Shown here: piece by piece, positions 1 through 6,893 of the stretch
Numbering within the stretch: the stretch's first letter is position 1
Layout of the letters: the number at the start of each line of letters is the position of its first letter
Origin: DATHZQ01 sp035458525
GTDB taxonomy: Bacteria > Actinomycetota > Acidimicrobiia > Spongiisociales > UBA5794
Direction: 5' to 3'
Length of the DNA stretch: 24,623 nt
NCBI GenBank assembly: GCA_035458525.1
Contig: DATHZQ010000001.1
Location: 1-24,623 of the forward strand
Made by a program: the position numbers and the translations under genes
Notes under the pieces: generated by a model
Databases searched by the model: none
Seen by the model: the letters and a program-made list of their open reading frames with translations, nothing else
What the model was told of the DNA's origin: nothing

Positions 1-64
1 CCACACGGGAGAACTCCAGCGCTTCCCGTACCAACGGGCCCAGCCGACGCTCCGTATACGTCAC
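1..64 (-). CDS. 5' end of an unidentified protein (partial)
   Basis: On the minus strand a GTG at 64-62 opens a frame that stays open to the window edge (21 codons, beginning M-T-Y-T-E-R-R-L-G-P). A GGGGA stretch sits about 7 bases upstream of this GTG and could be its ribosome binding site. The same frame is also open upstream of the GTG back to a TAG near 120-122, but it contains no better start. The residues look codon-plausible (Arg/Leu/Glu-rich), but the fragment is too short to assign to a family. It could instead be a remnant of the broken toxin locus next to it. Existence of a gene is a guess supported only by the start region. Confidence 0.35.
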   Translation of the reverse strand, partial: MTYTERRLGPLVREALEFSRV

Positions 65-144
65 GACATGGTCCCCAATGCTCGGATCCGTCCAGCCTCT
101 ACCAGCATGATCGTCCCAACACTACCAGTAGATTCGTCCCCAAA

Positions 145-438
145 CTAGTAGAAGGAACGTCTAGTCGCGACCTGTGCTGCGTCAGGTGCTTCTGGTGATG
201 CCCCCTCTTCGTTGCCCTGCCAGTTGGCGTCGATGTCGCAGGTCGCTCGAACCTCGCGGCCAACTCGCCACAACATCCCGACCCCCACCTTTGATGACCG
301 ATCGGTCATCCCCCACGGCCAGGAACCGGGCCACGAGACGCTGGAACGTCACATACTTGCGGAGCCGATCATGCGACACTCCGCTGGTCTGAGACGTGGT
401 GCGGATGCGGTGCTCCAGAGAGGTGTCTTCACACTCAT
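145..438 (-). pseudogene. AbiEii-type nucleotidyltransferase toxin, broken N-terminal remnant
   Basis: Read in three pieces on the minus strand, this stretch gives the N-terminal part of an AbiEii/AbiGii nucleotidyltransferase, the toxin of type IV toxin-antitoxin and abortive-infection systems. ATG 438 gives M-S-V-K. Restoring one base there continues as LEHRIRTTSQTSG and SHDRLRKYVTFQRLVARFL, followed by SVIKGG, which matches the family's R-L-R-x(3)-F-x-R-x-L-A-R and W-V-L-K-G-G region. A second one-base shift in the G-rich run near 277-288 leads to RATCDIDANWQG, the family's R-A-T-x-D-I-D-L motif. The frame then ends at a TAG (145-147), so about two thirds of the usual ~250-300 residues are missing. 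It starts 16 bases behind the stop of the 129-aa gene, as if once co-transcribed. Family assignment is from motif recognition; the two frameshifts are read directly from the sequence. Confidence 0.7.
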
Positions 439-454
439 GTCAGGGCGATTCGAC

Positions 455-844
455 TCAGCCGCTCCGGGAAATGCCGGCTCGCTTCAGCGCCGCTGCCGGC
501 ACGCCCGCCTCACGCCACGCCTTGTAGCTGATCCCCTTGCGCTCCGAATAGGCCTTGGCCTGCGTGACGAAGCCGCGCTCGAGCTCATCGAAGTCGCCGT
601 CGCCGTTGAGATCACGCAGCGCCTCCTCTGCGTCGAGGCGTTCCTGGATCAGATCAACGCGGGCCAGCGGATTGTCCGCCTCGTCGAACTTGGCGTCGAT
701 GCGGCCGATCCGCTGTTCGATCGATTCGCGGGTCACGGGTCGACCGGGACGGCGCCGACCCAGCGCCTCCAGATACTGCTTGATTGCCCTCGCCTGGCGG
801 CGGCCTTCCGCCAGGGCTTCCTTGTGGGCTTGGGACATGGCCAT
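455..844 (-). CDS. Conserved actinobacterial hypothetical protein (129 aa)
   Basis: Start ATG 844 is chosen because an exact GGAGGT lies 7 bases upstream (852-857); the upstream GTG at 883 has no comparable site. The protein is highly charged. Its N-terminal half (SQAHKEALAEGRRQARAIKQYLEAL) is helical and Arg/Lys-rich, then comes a TRESIEQRIGRIDAKFDEAD coiled-coil-like segment. The C-terminus is AYSERKGISYKAWREAGV followed by LKRAGISR, which looks like a small helix-turn-helix or homeodomain-like end. I recognise this as a recurrent actinobacterial family of unknown function; nucleic-acid binding is an inference from charge and the C-terminal motif. Its immediate downstream neighbour is the broken AbiEii toxin gene, so an antitoxin-like or regulatory role is conceivable, but it does not resemble the longer winged-helix AbiEi antitoxins. 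Confidence 0.75.
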   Translation of the reverse strand: MAMSQAHKEALAEGRRQARAIKQYLEALGRRRPGRPVTRESIEQRIGRIDAKFDEADNPLARVDLIQERLDAEEALRDLNGDGDFDELERGFVTQAKAYSERKGISYKAWREAGVPAAALKRAGISRSG

Positions 845-851
845 GTGGTTG

Positions 852-857
852 ACCTCC
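852..857 (-). promoter_or_regulatory. Shine-Dalgarno site fixing the start of the 129-aa gene
   Basis: GGAGGT on the minus strand, seven bases before ATG 844. It decides against the longer reading that would start with GTG 883. Confidence 0.7.
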
Positions 858-970
858 GTATCGTCGGCCGAGGTACCTACCACACACCTCCATCAACCTC
901 TCCCCCACCCGACGATAGCGATGAGCCGGATTTGAGGACCGCGTCGGGCTCCGGCCTCTAGCGACAGCGC

Positions 971-1708
971 TCATTGTCCAGGGAAATACCGCTCCCTGGT
1001 GTACTGGAGCCAGCGCCGTGTCCACAGCGGGCCATCCAGACCCTCGATGAAGTCCACGAAGTGTTCATGCAAGAACGACGAGAACGTCGATCCGCCACCG
1101 AACAGTGTGCCCCACTGTTGCAGGGTGAACTCGCCTGAGCCGATCCGACTGAGGGCAGTTGTGAGCTGGTGGTTACGTGCGGATTGCGCGACGACAGACG
1201 TGGCGTGTTGGTAGGCACCCTCCGCAACGAGGCTCTCCGCTAGTGCCTGCTGGCGCAGGATCTGATAGGCGCCAGATGCGGCGGGGCAAACGTCAGGCAG
1301 AGCCGCGTCGGTTGCGCGCATCGCGTCCCGAATGGCCTCGATGTACCGCCGGCCAGAGGCGCGATACGGACAATCCTCCATACCCGCCACGAGCGCGCCG
1401 AGATCGAGGCAGCGAGCTCGATCCTGGGATCCAGCAAGACGTCGGTACTCGGAGCAGGTTCCGAACCCCGTCTCCGTGTATTTGACCTCGATGAGAACAA
1501 CGCCGCGACTGCCGTCGCGATCCCGGTGGCGGATTCCCACATCCGGTGATGTCATGCCAGCGCCGCGCCTTCCCCCGGTCTCGCCCAACAGGGTGCCCTG
1601 GTCGTAGGGCGGAGGATCAGCGAACTCGAGGTCGAAGCTCGCAATCTCGGACACAGCCCATCCGCAACGGTCGCGCCACCGTGTCGAGGTGCACACGCGG
1701 AGGCGCAC
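971..1708 (-). CDS. PGN_0703-type PD-(D/E)XK nuclease-fold protein, probably N-truncated
   Basis: The protein (245 aa from GTG 1708) carries a PD-(D/E)XK nuclease core: P55-D56 in GMTSPDVGIRHR, then E74-V-K76 in VLIEVKYTE, with the conserved TGFGTCSEYRR stretch after it. The rest (YQILRQQALAESL, then LHEHFVDFIEG and WLQYTRERYF) is the helical tail typical of the PGN_0703 family of putative restriction endonucleases, and the C-terminus looks complete. Homologues as I remember them carry roughly 100 more residues before the core; here the frame remains open upstream into the end of the GNAT gene without a convincing start or ribosome site. The start given is therefore arbitrary; a GTG about 18 codons later is equally possible. 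It may be an inactive relic. No methyltransferase gene is nearby. Confidence 0.6.
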   Translation of the reverse strand: MRLRVCTSTRWRDRCGWAVSEIASFDLEFADPPPYDQGTLLGETGGRRGAGMTSPDVGIRHRDRDGSRGVVLIEVKYTETGFGTCSEYRRLAGSQDRARCLDLGALVAGMEDCPYRASGRRYIEAIRDAMRATDAALPDVCPAASGAYQILRQQALAESLVAEGAYQHATSVVAQSARNHQLTTALSRIGSGEFTLQQWGTLFGGGSTFSSFLHEHFVDFIEGLDGPLWTRRWLQYTRERYFPGQ

Positions 1709-1746
1709 AACCTCTGCGCGAGACCGATCGAGCCGAGTCGAGTGGG

Positions 1747-2178
1747 CTAGTGACGCTCTCCGAGTCGCAGGCGGAGCTCGTACTGGCCCGTCTCCTCGCT
1801 GAACCGGCGCTCCACGAATTCGAAGCCGTACGCGGCGTAGAAGGCGCGGCCGATGGAGTTCGCCTCGAAGACGCTGAGCGCCAGATGGGGTCGTGCGGCG
1901 CGAGCCGTATCCATGAGCGCTCGGCCGATCCCACGTCTCTGATGCTCAGGATCGACGAAGATCGCCCCGACCTCGTCGCCGATGAGCGAGAGGAAGCCAG
2001 CGACCCGGCCGTCGAGTTCGTGGACCGTCGTGTCGGCCAGTGGAATCCACTGCTCGGCGATTGTGTTGCGCTCGTTGGCGAGGAACTCCTCGGACAGAAA
2101 CGGATGGGCAACCAGCGAAGCCCGATACCACACGTCGAGCAACTGCTCGAGATCTGAATCGGCGTACGGGCGGATCAT
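1747..2178 (-). CDS. GNAT family N-acetyltransferase (YjaB-like)
   Basis: A 143-residue GCN5-related acetyltransferase. The N-terminus (MIRPYADSDLEQLLDVWYRA) is the usual first strand-helix; VGAIFVDPEHQRRGIGRAL (about residues 70-87) holds the acetyl-CoA pyrophosphate-binding Q/R-x-x-G-x-G/A loop. FEANSIGRAFYAAYGFEFVER is the C-terminal motif B region. The HPFLSEEF start and the short length resemble E. coli YjaB and relatives. Its ATG overlaps the stop of the upstream nucleotidyltransferase-fold gene by 4 bases (ATGA), so the two are translationally coupled. The substrate cannot be predicted. Confidence 0.85.
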   Translation of the reverse strand: MIRPYADSDLEQLLDVWYRASLVAHPFLSEEFLANERNTIAEQWIPLADTTVHELDGRVAGFLSLIGDEVGAIFVDPEHQRRGIGRALMDTARAARPHLALSVFEANSIGRAFYAAYGFEFVERRFSEETGQYELRLRLGERH

Positions 2179-2630
2179 CGCTCGGCTCCGGCATCCCCCT
2201 CAAGCAGCCCAGACTCGGCCAGCAGTGCGAGGTGCACACGGTCCTTGCGCCGAGCGGCGATCCGCTTGTACGCAACGACGTGCTCGAGTAGCACGAAAGG
2301 CAACCCGTCGATGACCTCGGCGGTTGCGATGAGCTCATCCACGTCGAAATCCCCTATCCCCCACTCCCGGCCCAGGGTCACCCCCAAACCCACATCCACG
2401 AAGTCGACGTCGTGCTCGTGGAGATACACGCCCTCACCTGCGACAAGGGCAGCCTCCCACGCCGGACCGCGCGCCAGCACGTCGAGGTCGCCCGCGCTGC
2501 CGATGAGGCCGCGGACGAGCAACGGCCCGCTCCCGAACACCGCGAAGTCGCCGTGCGGCAGATCCAGCAGACGGAGCCGCTCGAACAGCGCCTCGGCGGA
2601 GGCTGGCACCGACATGGATGGGACCGACAT
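2175..2630 (-). CDS. Nucleotidyltransferase-fold hypothetical protein
   Basis: About 151 residues from ATG 2630; ATG 2615 and TTG 2639 are alternatives, and none has a strong ribosome site. The motif FAVFGSGPLLVRGL followed by AGDLDVLARG matches the G-S/G...D-x-D signature of small nucleotidyltransferase-fold proteins found in many actinobacteria. The C-terminal DGLPFVLLEHVVAYKRIAARRKD is the usual ending of such proteins, in which a helix with a K-R-x(4)-K-D pattern follows. No transfer activity can be asserted: the second catalytic acid is not clear. It is coupled to the downstream GNAT through ATGA. It could be a solitary MNT-like protein rather than a working enzyme. Confidence 0.65.
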   Translation of the reverse strand: MSVPSMSVPASAEALFERLRLLDLPHGDFAVFGSGPLLVRGLIGSAGDLDVLARGPAWEAALVAGEGVYLHEHDVDFVDVGLGVTLGREWGIGDFDVDELIATAEVIDGLPFVLLEHVVAYKRIAARRKDRVHLALLAESGLLEGDAGAER

Positions 2631-2788
2631 GGCGCGCAAGTTAGCTCGCTGTCGTGCGCATGGTCAGCGGCTTCAAGCGCTGGAAACGACACCATTGCGA
2701 CGCCACTCCGGGAAGAACCGCTCATGCGGGGCCGGTGAACTCATCGGCGACAAAGGCCGGAATCCCGGCGAACACCACCAGCAGGGCG

Positions 2789-3583
2789 CTACTCGCCCTG
2801 ACCTTCCGTCGTTGCATCGACCGTGATCTCAGCGCTCGACGAATCCGCCACGAGCCGCCGGACGAGCGAGAACGACACGATCCCGATGAGCAGTCCCGAG
2901 ATGGTGCCGGCGATCACATCAACGGGCGTGTGCACCTCGAGCAGTGGCCGGCTGTAGACGACGGCCACCGCCCAGAGTGGAACCAACCACAGCGCCACCA
3001 CGCGACGCCACCCGGTGAGCCACGCAACTCCCGCCGCACCCAGCACGGCGGCGAAGCTCATCGCCGCCGTGGCGTGCCCCGAAGGAAACGAGTGACCGGC
3101 TTCATGAATCCAGTGAGCACGCACGTTGGCTGAGACGAAGGGCACGGTGTCTTCACTCAAGGTCGCAGCGAGCAGCAGTCGTCGATCGGCTTTGTCGCCG
3201 GACGCATAGAAGGCCGCGCCGTCGTTGATTTCCGGACCCAGAACGCCTGAGGTGGCGAGCTGCTCGATGTTCGGTCGGGGGACATCGAATGCAGGCTTCA
3301 CGACGAACTCGTTCATCAGGGCTCCGCCGACGAGCGCAACGGTGAGGACGACGCCAAGCGCAACCGTCTCGCGGCTGCGTTGCCTCCAATCGATGCCACG
3401 CCGAGTGACCACGAGCGCGACCCCCAGGGCAGCCAATGGCGCCAGTCCGACGCCGCCTGCGGTATCGGTGAGCGCCACGGTTGCGTCTGCAAGTGTCGTG
3501 GTCAGATCGATATCGGGTACGAACGGGACGAGGAGCACGGCGGCAACCAGCGCGACCAGGAGCATCGGATAGCGGCGCGTCAT
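2789..3583 (-). CDS. PAP2-family membrane phosphatase
   Basis: 264 residues with several hydrophobic segments (about 5-22, 44-60, 72-92, 172-190, 195-210, 222-240). All three PAP2/acid phosphatase signature motifs are present: K96-x6-R103-P104 (KPAFDVPRP), P167-S-G-H170 (FPSGHATA), and S211-R-x5-H218-x3-D222 (SRPLLEVHTPVD). H170 and H218 would be the catalytic pair and D222 the stabilising acid. Such integral-membrane enzymes dephosphorylate lipid phosphates such as phosphatidate or undecaprenyl pyrophosphate, usually on the outer face of the membrane; which one is used here is unknown. The stretch of 158 bases after it toward the next minus-strand gene has no clear terminator. Confidence 0.9.
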   Translation of the reverse strand: MTRRYPMLLVALVAAVLLVPFVPDIDLTTTLADATVALTDTAGGVGLAPLAALGVALVVTRRGIDWRQRSRETVALGVVLTVALVGGALMNEFVVKPAFDVPRPNIEQLATSGVLGPEINDGAAFYASGDKADRRLLLAATLSEDTVPFVSANVRAHWIHEAGHSFPSGHATAAMSFAAVLGAAGVAWLTGWRRVVALWLVPLWAVAVVYSRPLLEVHTPVDVIAGTISGLLIGIVSFSLVRRLVADSSSAEITVDATTEGQGE

Positions 3584-3683
3584 GGCGGTCCGGCGTGCAC
3601 AGGATGCGAGAGCCAGGCTCGTGTGGTCACCGTCGGCCTGTTGGCGATCGGCACGCAGCCGTGGAATTGCCGGTGCGGCCGGT

Positions 3684-4187
3684 TCACACCTGGATCATGT
3701 GGCCGGCGTCGAAGAAGAACGTCCAACCGTCCATCGCCGGTGGCTCGATGCCGAGTTGGGTCAGGATCGTTGCGATCTGTGACCGATGCTCGGTGGCGTG
3801 ATTGACCGCCTGGAGCAATATGAGCGACGCTGGCATCCGCCACGTGCCTGTGCCTGGCGGGTCATCACCGCTCACCTGTATCTCCGGAAGCTCACTCGCT
3901 CGAGCCGTCGTTTCCTCCAACAGCGCATTGCCCCGGCCCAGCCTTTCGGCCACGATCTCGAATCCAGGGAATGGATCTTCCGAAAGGTGATCCGGCTTTT
4001 CGTCCAGCACGAGCCGTGGCACATATCCGATCCGACCATTGGCGATGTGCACGAGCGTTGCGCCAATGCCGCCGTACGTGCCATCAACGGTGGCCGCGAC
4101 TTGGTCATCCGTGAGATGCCGGCACACTTCGACCAGCCGCTCGTTCATCATCGTGTTGGGCCGGAGAAGCTCCAGGGTCAGGTCCAT
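3684..4187 (-). CDS. DinB-fold putative metalloenzyme
   Basis: 167 residues matching the DinB/DUF664 four-helix bundle. The three metal-ligand histidines expected in this fold are visible: H47 (TLVHIAN) and H130 and H134 (AVNHATEHRSQI). The C-terminus ends in LGIEPPAMDGWTFF, which is common in this family. Members include bacillithiol or mycothiol-dependent transferases as well as many damage-inducible proteins of unknown function; nothing here decides the substrate. The gene follows the GrpB-domain gene by 42 bases and is probably transcribed with it and the isochorismatase-type gene. Confidence 0.85.
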   Translation of the reverse strand: MDLTLELLRPNTMMNERLVEVCRHLTDDQVAATVDGTYGGIGATLVHIANGRIGYVPRLVLDEKPDHLSEDPFPGFEIVAERLGRGNALLEETTARASELPEIQVSGDDPPGTGTWRMPASLILLQAVNHATEHRSQIATILTQLGIEPPAMDGWTFFFDAGHMIQV

Positions 4188-4229
4188 CGCGAGGAGCGTA
4201 GCCAGCCGGTCCGTAGCGAAGCCGTTCCG

Positions 4230-5024
4230 CTACCGCCCCGTCGAGATCCACGCCTCTGCGGCCGCCATTGCCGACCGGATGAACGGGCCTTTGCCTTCGC
4301 CGTATGCGAGGCGATCGGCCGAGCTCGTCGCGGCGAGCTCGGCCTTGAGGCGGGCGTACGCATCGCGGACGTCGTCGTGGGCCCTGAGATAGTCGCGAAA
4401 CAGCAGATGCTCCCGTTCCCATGTCCCTCCGCTTTCGCACACGTGCACATGCACGGTCCGTGGCTCTGCGGGGGGTGGCCGGAAATAGCGATGGGCGCTG
4501 TCGCGAGACCGCAGGTTGACGCCGGCGAGCGCCAATCCGGGCACGTAGCCGTCCTCATCCTCGAGTTCGGCAACGCTGACTTGAATGTCCACGATGGGTT
4601 TCGCCGCCAGCCCGAGCACGGCGGTGGAGCCAACGTGCTCGATGCGAAGCGCCACCTCGCCAAGCTGCGAAGCGATCCGTTCGGACCACATGGAAAAGAT
4701 GGCGGGCCACCGCCCGTCGTACGGAACGACCCGAATGGGATCGTTGCGCGCTTCGGTCCCGACGATCTCGAATCCACTCCAGCGGTGGCCGTAGAAGTCC
4801 TCCATGGCGCGTCGCCGCGCAACGTCGGGGAGTGCGTTCTGCGGAACCCCCAACGACGCGGCCTCGAGCGCAAACCGGTCCTCCAGGGTTGCACCTTCTC
4901 CCTCCGCGGCGAAGAGGGCTGCGTATGCGGCGAAGGGGTCGAACCGCTGGTCGACTCGCGCACCAGCTGCACGCAGGCGCTCAACGAGATCTGGATCCAG
5001 CGGGTCGCGGCCCAGGGAGCTCAC
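4230..5024 (-). CDS. GrpB-domain protein with an extra N-terminal domain
   Basis: The GTG at 5024 overlaps the stop of the isochorismatase-type gene (GTGA), giving 264 residues. Residues ~96-264 are a GrpB/UPF0157 domain, a nucleotidyltransferase-like fold: RVVPYDGRWPAIF, then RIEHVGSTAVLGLAAKPIVD and the HVHVCESGGTWEREHLLFRDYLR block are diagnostic. Residues ~1-95 (with DPFAAYAALFAAEGEGATLEDRF and YGHRWSGFEIVG) are not part of GrpB and I do not recognise them; they are not the dephospho-CoA kinase domain that GrpB is fused to in mycobacterial CoaE. GrpB biochemistry is poorly known, so no reaction is assigned. Translational coupling suggests joint expression with the hydrolase upstream. Confidence 0.8.
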   Translation of the reverse strand: MSSLGRDPLDPDLVERLRAAGARVDQRFDPFAAYAALFAAEGEGATLEDRFALEAASLGVPQNALPDVARRRAMEDFYGHRWSGFEIVGTEARNDPIRVVPYDGRWPAIFSMWSERIASQLGEVALRIEHVGSTAVLGLAAKPIVDIQVSVAELEDEDGYVPGLALAGVNLRSRDSAHRYFRPPPAEPRTVHVHVCESGGTWEREHLLFRDYLRAHDDVRDAYARLKAELAATSSADRLAYGEGKGPFIRSAMAAAEAWISTGR

Positions 5025-5674
5025 GGGGTCGTCTGGGCCGCCGTTGTCGCCGCGAATGCCTCCATCGCGGCGAGCACCTCGTCGAGCGAACGGCGTGCGC
5101 CCGCCTGGAGATATTCCATTGCCCTGAGCGCATGCTCGTGGGCCTCGGCGCTCGAGCCGGCAACGCAGTCTTCGATGACCCGGCAGAAGTAGTCCGACTG
5201 GTGGGCATCGACGAACGAGTAATGGACGCAGACGTCGGTGAGTCCCCCGCACAGCAGGAGGGTGTCGATCGTCAACCCACGCAAGAGGATCTCGAAGTCG
5301 GTCCCGAAGAACGCCGAATAGCGCCGCTTCTGGATCAGGTAGTCGTCTGGCCGGAACCCGAGCTGAGGGACGGCGACAGCCGTCTTGGGATCGTCTTCGA
5401 GGCAATGCACGCCCTCGCTGCCGTCGAGTTCTCTGCCGAAGTCGACCAGGTTGGGCCGATGCACTTCCTGGAAGAAGATGACGGGGATCTCGCATTCCCG
5501 CGCTTTGTCGATCGCGGCTTTGGCCAGCGCCATCCGTTCGGCGTAGCCGGGCATGTGGTCGATGGCCCTGACGTCTTGCTCGATGAACGTCGACGCCTGG
5601 ATGTCGATCACGACGAGCGCAGGCCGCCCTTCGATCAGCTCCCGTTGCGGTCTTGGCGGGTTCACGATGGGCAC
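5021..5674 (-). CDS. Isochorismatase-family cysteine hydrolase
   Basis: 217 residues with the isochorismatase-like hydrolase fold. The triad can be located: D24 (LVVIDIQ), K116 (IQKRRYSAF) and C149 (LTDVCVHYS), with the G-G-L-T-D-V-C nucleophile elbow typical of the family. DPKTAVAVPQLGFRPDDYLI is the usual segment before the lysine. Family members hydrolyse amide or vinyl-ether bonds in substrates such as isochorismate, nicotinamide, N-carbamoyl compounds or ureidoacrylate; the sequence alone does not choose between them. It heads a short minus-strand operon with the GrpB-domain and DinB-fold genes and is divergent from the lipoprotein gene. Confidence 0.88.
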   Translation of the reverse strand: MPIVNPPRPQRELIEGRPALVVIDIQASTFIEQDVRAIDHMPGYAERMALAKAAIDKARECEIPVIFFQEVHRPNLVDFGRELDGSEGVHCLEDDPKTAVAVPQLGFRPDDYLIQKRRYSAFFGTDFEILLRGLTIDTLLLCGGLTDVCVHYSFVDAHQSDYFCRVIEDCVAGSSAEAHEHALRAMEYLQAGARRSLDEVLAAMEAFAATTAAQTTP

Positions 5675-5748
5675 CTCGGATCTCGAGACTCGAACATCGC
5701 ACGCTAGCGACCAGAGTGCACCTCAGGAGGGTGATATCGTCGGCCGTC

Positions 5749-6816
5749 ATGTCACGAATGCTGCGGGTAGGGATCGGCTTCTCCGTTGCCGTCGCGCTGG
5801 CCGTTGCCGCGTGTGGCGGTGCTTCCGCGCCCACCACCGTCGCCGCCACGGAGGACGCCGGCACGGCCGCCACGACCACGGTTGCCGCACCCGAGACGTC
5901 CGCGCTCACCCCCCCGACTGAGGCTGCTCGGGTCTGCTCGGTTCTCGACGCAGCGCCCTTCGAGCGGAGGCGAACCGCGCTTGCAAACCTGGTCGATCCG
6001 GGCGAAGTGGAGTCGCTCTGCAGGGAAGCACTGGCGAGAACCGAGGCTGCCGTGCTCGTGAACGAGGCCGCCCTGTTGCTCGGGGACAAGGAGATCGGAG
6101 ACCTCGAGAGCCAACTCGCTTGTTCAGGCGAGACCTTCAGCTGGACGGTGACCAACACGTTCGACGTGGCAATCGGCCTCTATGGGATCGCCGAGCTCCA
6201 CCGCGTCGAGGACGGAGCAGACGCCGCTCGGCTGGGGTCGCCGGACGCCGCCGCGGTGTGGCGACTCGAACCCGGCGAGACGACCGTGCTCGATGGAGTA
6301 TTTCCCCCGCATGAGGGGAACCTCGATCGTTGCTCGGTCGCCGGATGGTTCTTCGTCGCAGATACCGATGAACTCTCGGGCGACGCCGCCGTGCCGGGTA
6401 GCGGGGGCAACGTCGGGGACGATCCATCCGTGTGGCTGCCCATCCTCTACCAGCGTCAGCGCATGTATGACGTGACGGGTGATGCAGAGCTGGTCGAGAC
6501 CTTCGAGGATCTCCGCAGCGTGGCGTATCCCCGACTCGTTGCCGACGTCGCAGACGATGCGGACCGCAGCCCGACCGAGAGCGTTCCCGGGGTACGCGTT
6601 TGCACCACGGTGGCCGATGACGGGGACGGCGCTACCGGTGTCGTCTACGAGGTCTCTCCGAGCGCCGGTGATGACGGCGCAGCGGACCCCTACCTCGTCT
6701 TCGGCGTCTTTCGGCGTGGTGCCGACGGCATGTGGCGCTGGCTCGGCTCGTCCGTGCGTTGGACCTCGCCCAACCTGACGACGTGCGAGGAGTGGGCGGC
6801 GGCATCGGACGCCTGA
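5749..6816 (+). CDS. Predicted secreted lipoprotein, unknown function
   Basis: 355 residues. The N-terminus is a lipoprotein signal peptide: positive start (MSRMLRVG), hydrophobic core, and a lipobox ending at C22 (L-A-V-A-A-C). It is followed by a Thr/Ala/Pro-rich linker to about residue 60, a pattern common in Acidimicrobiia surface lipoproteins. The mature part has scattered cysteines and no domain I recognise. ATG 5749 is taken because it places the signal peptide correctly; an AGGAGG at 5725-5730 lies 18 bases before it, which is too far to be convincing, and a GTG directly after that AGGAGG would have no spacing. The downstream exporter gene starts 77 bases after the stop. Confidence 0.75.
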   Translation: MSRMLRVGIGFSVAVALAVAACGGASAPTTVAATEDAGTAATTTVAAPETSALTPPTEAARVCSVLDAAPFERRRTALANLVDPGEVESLCREALARTEAAVLVNEAALLLGDKEIGDLESQLACSGETFSWTVTNTFDVAIGLYGIAELHRVEDGADAARLGSPDAAAVWRLEPGETTVLDGVFPPHEGNLDRCSVAGWFFVADTDELSGDAAVPGSGGNVGDDPSVWLPILYQRQRMYDVTGDAELVETFEDLRSVAYPRLVADVADDADRSPTESVPGVRVCTTVADDGDGATGVVYEVSPSAGDDGAADPYLVFGVFRRGADGMWRWLGSSVRWTSPNLTTCEEWAAASDA

Positions 6817-6884
6817 CAAAACGACTTCGACCACCGCGGCGGGTCAGGATCGCTAGCGTGTCAAACCATCGACGATCCACGACT

Positions 6885-6889
6885 AGGAG
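6885..6889 (+). promoter_or_regulatory. Shine-Dalgarno site of the MFS gene
   Basis: AGGAG four bases before ATG 6894. It fixes the start after a long open upstream stretch in the same frame. Confidence 0.6.
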
Positions 6890-6893
6890 TTTC

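Noticed and set aside
293..310. Perfect 18-bp palindrome (GATGACCGATCGGTCATC), like a TetR operator
   Set aside because: It lies inside the coding part of the AbiEii remnant (codons for D-D-R-S-V-I just before K-G-G), where the residues fit the family; no TetR gene is nearby.
5725..5733. GTG 5731 as start of the lipoprotein
   Set aside because: It touches the AGGAGG with no spacing and would put extra residues before the signal peptide.
4230..6158. 642-codon open frame on the minus strand
   Set aside because: Only its last 264 codons form the GrpB-domain gene; the rest is antisense or out of frame with the isochorismatase and lipoprotein genes and reads as Arg/Ala-rich noise.
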